This document shows, one piece after another, positions 34,601 to 48,371 of a stretch of 64,000 nucleotides of DNA (positions are counted from its first letter, which is position 1; each line of letters begins with the position of its first letter). The position numbers and the translations under genes were made by a program. The stretch is from positions 58,415,583 to 58,479,582 of the forward strand of contig CM055100.1 in NCBI GenBank assembly GCA_029204225.1, read 5' to 3'. This stretch comes from Diphasiastrum complanatum (lineage: Eukaryota > Streptophyta > Lycopodiopsida > Lycopodiales > Lycopodiaceae). The notes under the pieces are model-generated. The model was given only the letters and a program-made list of their open reading frames with translations. It was not told where the DNA came from and searched no databases.

Positions 34601-37600
34601 GGTAAAAATTAAAAAAGGGCCAAAATACGTCTGTGCAAATAGACATCAATAATTTAAGTAGTTTTCTTCTAGCAGAATGATAGCATTTGCTTGGTTTCAG
34701 CCTTCAGGTAGATGCTTATATTTACCATGTCCTTCTAAACCTCATTTCATGGAATGCTTAAACAGAAACAATCAGCAGACCTTGGTTGCTTCAAGTTTAG
34801 CAAACTTTATGCGGAAATCAATCAAGTATCTCCAATAATCTCCACAAATTAGTGGCCCACTGGTCAACAGGTCCTTTCCTCACCTTGAGGTCTAAAGTTC
34901 GATTCTAGTTCCAATGAGCTGTAATTTGAAACATCGTAAAATGATTCGTGACTAGAATCAAGAAGCTTCATTTTTTGGGGGGGGAATTTGAACCTTTTGA
35001 CAAAGACTAATACACAGTTTTTCAGTTTTTTGAATAGTCTTGCTTTACAATTATTTAAAGTCTTATAGAAATTCAGAACTGATTCAAACTAGTCTTTCCA
35101 TTCGGTTCAGAATCAGATGAATCAGCATACATCCTGGTTCAGAATCGGGTCCATCCCAATTAATTTAGAGAGAATTGGCAACAGAAACATTTGCAAATTC
35201 TTTGATACATAATGCAGAAAATTATCTAATGTATTATGTATAATCCACAATGTTTCTAAAATCTTCAAAAGATTAAATTGCTAACAAATAAATACATCTA
35301 AAACGTTCACAGTTGCTTGTAGAAAGCTGAAGCCTGAAACAAATTAGTGTTCACAGAATCACAACTGCACATGACAATGTTGAATAAACACAATTCAACT
35401 TTCTCATTCTAATTTCCATGTTCCAATTTATGATCTATAAAAGATCCATCATCAAACATCCATCACACGACACACTAGATGAACATTTGAAAGCGAAATC
35501 AAAGAACCTTTCCTGATTAGCACAATCAAAGGATCAAAGGACCGTAATTCTTTCCAATTTGAATTGGAACCAAGCAATTCATTAAAAAATCATGATTCAT
35601 TCGGTGGAAACAGCAATTCAAATTGACAGAAAACTATGAACTCAGGTGCACATTGACCTACAAGAACACACAATTCTAGCTACTATGATACAAAAACAGG
35701 GACGTAACAATCATCCTTCATTTGCTACTTGATCAATTTAGCCAGGGTACTCTCGATCGATGATACAATTGCCACAACATTTAATTTCAAAATCAAAATT
35801 ATAATATCAGAGATTTAGAGGTCAAAGAGTCATCCACAATAATATCGTGAAGAACTTTCAGACATAAATCTACCCGTTTTGATGCATACTAAATCATGTG
35901 TCATGGAATAAGGTGAACAAAGCAGAATATAAGAAGCATCTCCTAATCCTCCATAATTTTCTCTATACATCATTTATAATAACATGTTATATTTGTATAA
36001 CTTTTACTCAGAAAACCTGGCAAAGTTACCAGCTCTTGCCTGGCTCGCTTTACAGCTCTTTGGACAAGATGTTGAATTCAGCTCCATAGAAAGGGTGTTG
36101 ATCAGATACAATGTTAAGTGCAGTACATTGACTTCTTTGATCTAATAAAACCAACTGGTTTGATGCAAATAGAGCAGTGTCCTTCCAGCAAAAACAGAAG
36201 TACACAATCAGATTTTCTGAACATCGTGTTTGCAAAAGTTTCAAAAATAATTCCAAGTTCAGCTCAGAGCAAGCAAGCTGGAAAGTATCAAAAGGTACAC
36301 TTCAGTACAGTAAGGACGGAACCCACTTACTGTCTGTGCCATTAGGTCAGTGCCATTTTCATGGAAATCAGTTCATGCTAACAGTAATTGCTGCCTCACC
36401 TGTCATTAGTGCCTTTAGTGACTACTAAATTGAAGGGGTTGCTGCCCCATTACCTCCTGGATAAGGTGTAGCTGCAAAGGCCCAGAGGAAATCTGATGAA
36501 TTTTTTCAACAGTCGCAGGCTCGTTAATATGGAGAACGAACAGGCAGGTGAATGCAAAGTGTAAAATAAGAGCAGTCGACACAGTTGAAGGGAGCTGAGG
36601 CGTTGGTGGCGTGTCATGGGTTTGGGCCCAGGCCAATGGCAGCTCACCATGGGCCCACAGATCTACGCAAGCACCAAGGGTACAGTACATCAAAGGACAA
36701 TCCGTACAGTATGCAATGACGTCAACCGCAGGGATTAGGGACCAATTTGCTCCCAGGACGCACAGGTGCGAGATCCCTTCACACGCGCCATTTGAAGTCT
36801 TGGGCAGGTTTGAATAACTTCAGATATATGCATAAAATAAAATTTCGAATAAGGGATCAGTTGTTGGAGGTTTTGTAGTTTGCAAATACAATGCATGGTA
36901 ATGCCATGTGTCAGAACGCAACTGGTCTGAGAGGCCACAGGTGAGTCCAAGATGGGAGTGGAGCTGAAGGGCTCAATAAACACTAACATTGTAACTTCAG
37001 TACAGTTATCTTCTTCCCAAAACTGGCCTAATTTCTTAGTGCCAGCTGAAACTAGAAACGTGGAGCTGTTAGCTCACACTATGTGGGAACGTTATTAGAG
37101 CAACCCCCTTGGAAGGCCAGTTAAAAAACACGAAATAAAGAAAACACTTTGGTGTCAGTGGGCAAGCTAAGCCAAGATTGTCAAAAACATGCCCTGTAAA
37201 TACCAAACTTGAAAACTTACGCATTGCAAGCCAGGAAATGTAATGTGGAATTTGCTGAATTAAGCCGATTCCACAGCATGGTAGCAGTTCTGAATTTTGT
37301 TTTCCAGAGCTCGGCGAAGGTTACGGTGTATTGTTAGCACCAGGAGGTCACGGATATGTATGTAGACTCCTCGTGCTTAGTCAGCATCGTTTAAAACCTA
37401 ATTACGCTTGGTAACTAGGCTTAATATACACAGCCAAAAAACCAGAATTGCTAATACGTAATGTGAAACTCTCTGTGTTTGAGTGAGTTCCATGGCGTAA
37501 GAGCGATTCTTGCTTTTTTTTCAAATAACCACTTTTTTGGCGAGCACGAGGAAGGTAATGGCATGACGTCAGTACTAGGAGCCTACGTCCCTAGCCTCAA

Positions 37601-38576
37601 CGTTTGGAATCTGATTATGCCTGATGATCGGGCTTTATCTACACAGCCAAATTATAAAAATTGCTGCTAGGTTTTAAAAAATAAACCTGATTGTTTGGTG
37701 TATGTCATTTTGTAGCTTTAGTGGAATCTCACTCTGTGCCTCACGTGAGCTCTTAACTAGCATGTCACTTAACGGAGGACTATCAAACACTGGATCTATC
37801 ATATTAAAAGGGTATCAAAATGATAATATAGTCAGACAAAAATTCAATAAAAATGATATGCAAAAACAAGATGCGAGAAATGATCAAGATACTAAATAAC
37901 TAGCTACATAGCATTATAGAAATGGCAAAACAAAGAGAGACTGTCTCAAAAAATATCAGACAAGCTTACACTCGTATTAAGGTTTAACATATATTAACTT
38001 CGCTTGTATTCCCTGTCCAATGAGCACCAGTGAAGTAGAGCTCGAGACTTCAAGGTAAACGGCTCACATCATTTCATATTAAAAAGAACAGATGCAATGG
38101 AAAAAAATTCTTTCATAAGTGAATCGCTACATACGTAAAAACCAAAAATGCAAGAAAATTGGCAACGAGCCAGCTACTTAGCAGCAACGAAATGCAAAAA
38201 CTAAGAAACGAAAGATCTTATGAAAGAAATAATATTGTCAGATGAGCTTAAACTCGGCTCAGGTCTCGAAGTGTAAACTATGTTACCAGTTTTTCATGTA
38301 CGAATGAGCACAAGCGGAATCCACGACTAGGCTGAGCATACCTTCTGAGATAGCATTCTGGATCTCAGCACACAGAGCCACAGCCTCGGCGTCATCGTAT
38401 CCTTCCTCATCATCAAGCAAAGATTGATCATATCCGTTGTTGATACTGGCTTGGCCGCCTCCCACAGAGACACGAGACACCAGAAACCACTGTATCAGAG
38501 CAAAAACCATCCCAATTAGAGCTGCCACGGGGATGAGGATCTCCACCAGCAGAGCGCTGAGCAGCGTGGCCGCCAT
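31448..38576 (-). CDS. AVP1/VHP1-like: Vacuolar H+-translocating inorganic pyrophosphatase, K+-dependent type I
   Basis: The enzyme hydrolyses pyrophosphate to two phosphates and pumps protons into the vacuole (EC 7.1.3.1). Coding joins (minus strand): 38576-38342, 34529-33955, 33854-33472, 33211-33125, 33024-32694, 32590-32180, 31820-31761, 31660-31448. All introns are GT-AG and the phases agree, giving 764 residues, close to the usual 760-770. The substrate site [11 protein letters not shown] (residues 248-258, the Dx7KxE motif) is followed by DNVGDNVGD (274-282). GNTTAAIGK (529-537) has Ala where K+-independent type II enzymes have Lys. The C-terminal [17 protein letters not shown] is intact. 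Long hydrophobic segments fit the multi-spanning family fold. I chose the ATG at 38576 because the residues after it match the usual plant N-terminus; two in-frame ATGs lie upstream. No stops or frameshifts, so it appears functional. Confidence 0.95.
31761..31820 (-). CDS. Pyrophosphatase exon 7 (residues 675-694)
   Basis: A 60-base exon encoding [20 protein letters not shown], too short to show as an ORF. Flanked by GGTTACAG and GTATGT. Confidence 0.93.
32180..32590 (-). CDS. Pyrophosphatase exon 6 (residues 538-674)
   Basis: It encodes [20 protein letters not shown] through [20 protein letters not shown] to ALVSGVQ, between TTGTACAG and GTACGG. Confidence 0.93.
32694..33024 (-). CDS. Pyrophosphatase exon 5 (residues 427-537)
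   Basis: It encodes [20 protein letters not shown] through [18 protein letters not shown] to GNTTAAIGK. The alanine pair marks the K+-dependent class. Donor GTGAAA. Confidence 0.93.
33125..33211 (-). CDS. Pyrophosphatase exon 4 (residues 398-426)
   Basis: This 87-base exon encodes [20 protein letters not shown] and EYFTSNAY, between TTCTTGTAG and GTGAGT. Confidence 0.92.
33472..33854 (-). CDS. Pyrophosphatase exon 3 (residues 271-397)
   Basis: It begins [20 protein letters not shown] after TTTGTAG and ends VVKN plus two bases of Trp398 before GTATGC. Confidence 0.93.
33955..34529 (-). CDS. Pyrophosphatase exon 2 (residues 79-270)
   Basis: It starts after TTTTTGCAG and carries membrane segments and the catalytic [11 protein letters not shown] loop, ending [10 protein letters not shown]. 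The donor is GCG|GTACTG. Confidence 0.93.
34530..38341 (-). other. Pyrophosphatase intron 1, 3.8 kb
   Basis: Bounded by GTATGC and TTTTTGCAG. It holds no long coding frame. A tRNA-like SINE head lies at 34845-34920. Long first introns are common in plant housekeeping genes; no other element in it has readable edges. Confidence 0.85.
34845..34920 (+). mobile_element. tRNA-related SINE head (candidate)
   Basis: AGTGGCCCACTGGT at 34851-34864 fits an RNA polymerase III A box and GTTCGATTC at 34898-34906 fits a B box, with tRNA-like spacing. The bases do not fold into a full cloverleaf with an acceptor stem that I can see, so a tRNA-derived SINE remnant is more likely than a tRNA gene. The tail and target duplication are not identified. 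Confidence 0.4.
38342..38576 (-). CDS. Pyrophosphatase exon 1 (residues 1-78)
   Basis: It encodes [20 protein letters not shown], the first membrane segment, an acidic cytosolic loop ([12 protein letters not shown]) and [10 protein letters not shown]. The donor is G|GTATGC at 38341. It is separated from exon 2 by a 3812-base intron. Confidence 0.9.
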
Positions 38577-38729
38577 AGCTGAACGCTCCCACCTCCAACA
38601 AAACCACACCCAAAAATAAACGAAGAGGAGGGAGGAAGAAGAAGAAGAAGAAGAAGAGGAGGGGGTGCAAAAGAGAAGAGGTTTAAGAGCACGGTCAATT
38701 CTCATCCCGCGTCGTTGGATACCAGCCAC
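38577..38729 (-). promoter_or_regulatory. Pyrophosphatase 5' leader with (TCT)n and in-frame upstream ATGs
   Basis: The 153 bases above the start stay open in the pyrophosphatase frame. They contain ATGs at 38729 and 38705 and a pyrimidine-rich (TCT)n run at about 38634-38660. I take this as untranslated leader because type I pyrophosphatases start at the downstream MAATLL-like sequence. Confidence 0.5.
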
Positions 38730-38748
38730 GTGTCACGTAGCCACGTAG
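38727..38748. promoter_or_regulatory. G-box and ACGT-core cluster near the pyrophosphatase leader
   Basis: CACGTG at 38727-38732 is followed by TCACGT and CCACGTAG within 20 bases, giving three ACGT cores. Such cores bind plant bZIP/bHLH factors (ABA, light, salt); function here is inference. Confidence 0.5.
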
Positions 38749-38942
38749 ATTTTTTTGGCTGGGAGTCGTGGCGAGATCTGAACGTTTGTGGGCGAATCTT
38801 GTGATGGCCGGCTCGGGTCTCGGTCTAGTTTTCGTCTCTTAAAGGGACGGTAGATTTTAAAGCGCGCCACAGATGGATTTTCCTAGGCTTGTTCAGATCC
38901 TGCCACGTTTGCCAGCTCGATAGTGGCCAGGTGGTGTATCTA

Positions 38943-38948
38943 CACGTG
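38943..38948. promoter_or_regulatory. G-box (CACGTG) in pyrophosphatase promoter
   Basis: ACACGTGGC about 370 bp upstream of the start codon, an ABRE-like G-box. Confidence 0.45.
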
Positions 38949-39116
38949 GCTGGGATCTAACCGTGCGGACTGGAAAATTCTGCTCTCCTTCTAAGAGACA
39001 AAAAACTGAACAATAAGCTGAAATTGAGGCTCGTTTTGAGGGCTGCTGACGCGAGAATAAAAAGGAAATGGAGCATATCTGGCTACGGGATAATTCAAAG
39101 TTGAACGGTGCCGATG

Positions 39117-39130
39117 CTGCCACGTGGCAG
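39117..39130. promoter_or_regulatory. 14-bp perfect palindromic G-box
   Basis: CTGCCACGTGGCAG is a perfect 14-bp palindrome about 540 bp upstream of the start codon, the strongest-looking bZIP site in this promoter. Confidence 0.5.
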
Positions 39131-39390
39131 AAGCTCCACACCACAAAATTGCAATCATACATGACCCCATGACCCACACTATCCCCCCACATTTTGTGGC
39201 CTCCTATCACAAGAGTGTCTGAGTGTGCCTGAAAATCTAATCAATGGGCGGATGCTTCGGTGTCATTGAACCAGGTGGACCCAGTTTAGCCCACAAACCA
39301 GGTGAGCCTGATATGTCTAGCAGTGTTTCGGATAAAAACTAACAAATCCCAACCAATGGCAGTGCGTAGTAGCGATTTTGTTTTTTCTGT

Positions 39391-39827
39391 TTTAGGGTGG
39401 CTTCACATGAAAAAGCATTAAGTGGAAAGTGTCCCCAAAATAATGCACTCTCATTAGTGGAGGCTGCTTTTTATTGCCATTTTCCCGTTTCACATGGAGT
39501 GTGACTTACCCCTAAATGGAGACCACTTTAGGTGGCCTTTTCCCATTTCACATGGAGTGAGACTTAATCCTAGGTGAGATTGAAAGATGCCACCATTGGG
39601 GAGGTAAAAAATGCTTCCTTGCTAGGCCTCCGGCCAATGATGGGTCCTTCCTCTCACATTCAATAAAATCCTCACATTTTTTACCTAATTCAAATTCATG
39701 CAAAAATTTATTCTTTGCTTCCAAAAAATAGGTTGTCTCATAGGAAAAATCGTTTTTTCAATGTGGGGGGAAGTGTGTTTTTTAAATCCACTTAATGGGG
39801 CCCTTTCCATGTGAAAATACCCCTAAA
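39391..39827. mobile_element. MITE-like element with terminal inverted repeats
   Basis: The left end TTTAGGGTGGCTTCACATG...CATTAAGTGG is matched, inverted, by the right end CCACTTAATG...CATGTGAAAATACCCCTAAA. The ends are about 35-40 bp with a few mismatches and the total is 437 bp, without coding capacity. Inside, a direct repeat (TTTCACATGGAGTG at about 39488 and 39548) adds CACATG copies. Flanks are T-rich, so the target duplication and superfamily are unclear. Confidence 0.65.
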
Positions 39828-42690
<2,863 letters not shown>

Positions 42691-42699
42691 AAATATTCA

Positions 42700-43310
42700 A
42701 ATGCTTCTGATAATCTTAAAACTGTATGAATATGAACAGCTATTTATACTAAGAAATTAGGTCATAAACGACGATTGCGAGTAGGTTGATCTCCGTTGGC
42801 ATCCATCCGGTTCCTTGTCACTGATTGCTGATAAGCGGTGGGAATTGGCCGTAAAGCGTCTGTCTGCATAAATGAACCAAACTATCATTTCTGCATAAAT
42901 GAACTAAAACAGCCACATGCGACACTGTTGCAAAAATGACAGTGTCGAGATTTTGCGAAAAACCCGACAATGCCTTAAAGACTAATTTGGGGTTGCCCCA
43001 CACATTTCCAGAGTCATTTCCTTAACATTTGAGACACTTTGGCAAAAGCAAAAAATGCGACTCTACATATTTGCTCGCAAATCATGACACGCGAAAAATG
43101 CGAAAAAGGAGACTGCATTTTTCCACAAGATTCTTGACAGGCAAAAAATGCGACATTGTGGTAACACTCCGTGTAATTCTGCAGACTGTCTAAAAACACT
43201 TGTAAAACTGCAGACTGTGTAAAGACACAAGAAAATCCGCAGAACTGGATAAACAATGGATGAAGATTATAACCAATTATTCGATCAATAAGAAGGATAA
43301 TAATCCAATA
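42700..43310 (-). repeat. Copia 3' LTR, U3 part
   Basis: Just past the pol end, AAGGGAGAG on the minus strand is followed by TATTGGATTATTATCC at 43310, probably a mutated TGTTGG LTR start. The stretch carries repeated AAAAATGCGAC motifs and an inverted repeat at 42920-42947. The downstream edge is beyond the GA array and not defined. Confidence 0.45.
42740..42750 (-). promoter_or_regulatory. LTR TATA box
   Basis: AGTATAAATAG on the minus strand lies about 560 bp inside the LTR that starts near 43310, the expected spacing for a U3 promoter; transcription would begin at the edge of the CT array. Confidence 0.5.
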
Positions 43311-43437
43311 CTCTCCCTTAATTTGAATTCTTGAATGCCTTGGCCTTCAAACTTAGTTCTACACAAAATCTTTTGTGTGATTCCAAACTTAATGCTTTGG
43401 TAAAAATATCAGCTGTCATATCTTGCGTTCTACAGTA

Positions 43438-46130
43438 CTACAATTTGACCTCTTCGTTGAGAACTTTGCTTCTGACGAAATGATACTTCAATTCAATATG
43501 CTTACTCCTGGAATGAAATCTAACATTGGTTGATAAAGCGATGGCACTTTGATTATCACAAAATAATTTTGTCGGAGCATATTGATTCAGACCGATATCT
43601 GAGAGCAAGTTCCTCAACCAAATTGCTTCCTTTGTAGCTTGAGAGGTTGTGATATACTCTGATTTAATGGAAGATAGAGCTATCGAAGATTGCTTGCGAT
43701 TGTTCCAAGAAATTGGACCATTGTTAAGGAAGAATGTAAATCTAGAAGTAGATTTACGAGTGTCTACATCTCTTGCCCAACTCGCATATGTGTAACCACT
43801 GAGGAAATTGAGTTTGTCGTTGCCGACTGTTCCATAACAAACGCAAAAGTCCATAGTAGCTCGAAGATATCTCATGACTCTGATGAGAGCCTTCCAATGT
43901 GTTATACCAGGATCAATCATAAACTAACTGAGAGAGTTGACTGCAAAAGCTATGTCTGGCCTGGTACAGATCATGGCGTACATAAGAGATCCTATAATAG
44001 AATGGTAAGGATACTCACGCATTTGCTACTTCTCTTGAATTGTTTGGGGACACTAGTCCTTTGACAATTTGAGTCCTGGATCCATTGGTGAGAGAGCTAA
44101 CTTGCAATTGATCAGATTATATCTAGTTAAAATGTTGTAGATGTATCTCCGTTGTGTAATGTAGATCAACTTTTGTTTTCTGTCTCTGTGGATTTGTATA
44201 CCAAGTAGAAATGAGCTTTGCCCAGATCGGTCATGCTGAATTCGGAAGATAGCATTGTCTTCTCCTCTTTTATCAGATCGGTACTGTTGCTGAAAAGCAA
44301 TGTATCATCCATGTATAATGTGATAATGATAAAAGACTGCTGCACTGCTTTGAAATAAGCGTTTGAATATGAAGAGCTAGACATGTAGCCGCGATCAATA
44401 AGGAAAGCATTGATCCTTTGAAACCATGCTTGAGCAGATTGCTTCAAGCCATAAAGTGCCTTATGGAGTTTACACACATGATTGTGTTTACCCTCGATAA
44501 TATAACCTTCGGGTTGCACCATGTAAATGTCTTCTTCGACAACTCCATTGATATGTTGTCTGTACATCCATTTGATGTATTTCCAAATCTACTACAGCGG
44601 CAAATGATGCAAAAGTCAAATAGAAGAATGCTTGACTACGGGACTAAAGATCTCAGTGTAATCGACGTTGTATACCTGAGAAAATCCTCTGGCGACAAGT
44701 CATGTCTTTCTCCTATTGATGCTTTCATCTACATCGTACTTGACTTTGAAAATCCATTTGCAATCAACTACATTTCTGCTAGTAGGTAATTCGACAATCG
44801 TCCATGTTTGGTTCTTGATAAGAGATGAATACTCTTTATCCATAGCTTTTATCCAAAGATCGGAATCAGGATGACAAGTGCCTCTTGGACAGACGTCGGT
44901 TCTTGAGCAAGATAGGTTGCAGACTTATTGATATACCCTTAGGTGGTCTGCTGGTTCTTGAAGATCTTCTGGGTAATAGAGGAAGTTGATCGTTTTGATC
45001 ATACTGTAGTTGATGAACTACATCATCATCTTTTGATTTGTTGTTGATTCGTTGTTTGTCGAAAGTAGAAAAGCTTGGACCTTCAATAGGAATACTCGCC
45101 TACGGAACTGGAAAGTTCAGTGCATCAGGAGAATTTGACAGGTCAGCTACATGGGGACTGCCCTTTCCTTTGAGGTCTTGAAACTGATCTTCGATGAAGA
45201 TGACATCCCGGCTAGTGAATATCTTCAGCTCGATGGGATCGAACAACTTGTAGGCTTGATCTAAAGTAGTGTAGCTGATGAAAACCCATTTGATACTTTG
45301 GAAGTCGAGCTTCTTCATGAGATCACGAGGTATCTATGCAAAAGAAGTATATCCAAAAACTCGTAAGTTTGATAAAGAAGGTTTGGTACTTGTCCAAACT
45401 TCGAATGGTGTTTTGTTTGAGAGGCCTTTAGTAGGACATCTGTTTTGAATATAGGTGATGTTGAAACAGCTTCAGCCCAGAAGGACTTCGGAAGTGTCGC
45501 ATGTGATAACATGCACTTTGCCAATTCGACTAAGGTTCTGTTCTTTCTCTCAGCAAGACCATTTGACTGAGGCGAATAGGAGGTGATATATTGTTGCTCA
45601 ATGTCGTTGTTAAGACAGTATTCCTTGAATTCGTTGAAGATGTATTCTCCCTTGTTATAGGACCTTAGCGCTTTGATTCGTTTGCCAGTTTGATTCTCAG
45701 CATGCTCTTTGAATTGTCTGAATTTGATGAAAGCCTCTGATTTCTATTTAATGAAATAGACAACTATTTTTTTGGAAAATTCATCAATAAAGGTAATGAA
45801 GTACTTTTCATCTAGAAATGAAGGAGTTTGCATAGGTCCACATATATCTGTATGAACAACCTCTAACAGACCTTTTGCTGCATGCATATGATTTGATCTA
45901 AAAAGAATCCTAGCTTGCTTTCCAAAGATGCAGCTATGACACACAGGGAGATCGGCCTTACCAGAAGGATAGTCAAGATCAAGGACCATGGATTGTCTGG
46001 ACATGTTCAAAATAGATGCATGATTCACGCGTCCGAAGCGATGATGCCATAGTAATGCTTTATTGACTAGAATAGAGGTTTTCAAGGCTTGACTAGACTC
46101 AGAATAACAGGCTCATTAATTGAATCGATC
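43438..46130 (-). pseudogene. Copia pol (integrase to RNase H), decayed
   Basis: Right to left on the minus strand: pre-integrase and integrase zinc region (LLWHHRFGRVNHASILNMSR, LPVCHSCIFGKQARILF, VVHTDICGPM, 46085-45744); integrase end with MLSHATLPKSFWAEAVSTSP (45524) and KLDFQSIKWVFISYTTLDQA (45318-45100); RT with EDIYMVQPEGYIIEGKHNHV and TLYMDDTLLFSNSTDL (44567-44166); RNase H with SGYTYASWARDVDTRKSTSR and SKHIELKYHFVRSKVLNEEV (43920-43438). Stops and gaps separate them. Gag and protease are missing beyond 46.13 kb. The family resembles the minus-strand fragment at 21.5-23.07 kb more than the 53-59 kb element. Confidence 0.75.
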
Positions 46131-47525
<1,395 letters not shown>

Positions 47526-48222
47526 TGTCAAAAATTGTGAACTCCTATGAAGTGAAGGTCGAAAGGCGAACAATTTACGAAAGTCAAACATACCTTGAAA
47601 ACTCTAAACATGAAAGAAAGCGAAGGTCGAAGGGCGAAAGATTCACGAAAGTCAAACATACCTCGAAAACCAAAAGACACGACACGACACGACATGAAAT
47701 GAAAAGAAAACGAAGGAAAATATTTCGTGCTGCTAGTTGGCAGCTCAACGGGCGTGGTGACTTGTACTTCACCCTCAGTTGAAACAGTTAGCAATAACAG
47801 AGAATAATTAACTAGTTGATTAGCGTTAACTACTCTTAGAATTCTCTGTTTAGCTATCTTGTAAAGTCCACACAGTGGAGATATATAAATACATTTTTGG
47901 ATCAACGAATGAGTGAGCAATAGAGTAGAAAAAAATTAGAAAAGAAAAAGATAGAGAAACGAAAACAATTATGCATGAAAGTCTGCCAACGAGCAGAACA
48001 CAACGACTGAGCTGAGTGTCAGGCTGCCAACGAGCGAGACATTGATCATCTCATTCAAAACTCAAAAACTACTCTCTTCTCCATCTCATTGTTTTTGTTG
48101 TCTTAATTGCTAGAATGATTTATGTTATGTGATCTATAGTCGCATGCCTAGGATCTTGAAAGCTTTTGCATAAGAAAATCAAACGAAAAGAATATGTTCA
48201 CGAAACCAATCCGTTCGTGACA
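47526..48222 (+). repeat. Copia 5' LTR of a truncated plus-strand element
   Basis: TGTCA at 47526 and CGTGACA at 48222 form the inverted ends. The right end is followed directly by a primer site. A TATA box TATATAAA lies at 47882-47889. Near the left end CGAAAGTCAAACATACCT recurs twice (about 47578 and 47647). The left edge is inferred from the TGTCA. Confidence 0.55.
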
Positions 48223-48371
48223 TGGTATCAGAGCTATGAGATTATCAATACTGATATCTGAACAGTAATTTTCTAGACAACATAATATGGCTACAACGAT
48301 CCAGACAAGAATAGCAATCATTCTTGATGGCGGAAGCTATAGAGTGTGGAAATTCAAAATCAAAACGCTGC
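48223..48371 (+). pseudogene. Copia primer site and gag start, cut
   Basis: TGGTATCAGAGC at 48223-48234 is the initiator tRNA-Met primer site. An ATG at 48287 opens MATTIQTRIAIILDGGSYRV then WKFKIKTLL, a Copia gag N-terminus, which ends within 30 codons where a minus-strand Gypsy fragment begins. Confidence 0.7.

Noticed and set aside
38283-38341. Readthrough of pyrophosphatase exon 1 beyond ISEG
   Set aside because: A consensus GTATGC donor follows and exon 2 resumes the family sequence in phase; the readthrough residues do not match the family.
31448-38576. Type II (K+-independent) pyrophosphatase
   Set aside because: The GNTTAA motif and close match to AVP1-type sequence through all exons indicate type I.
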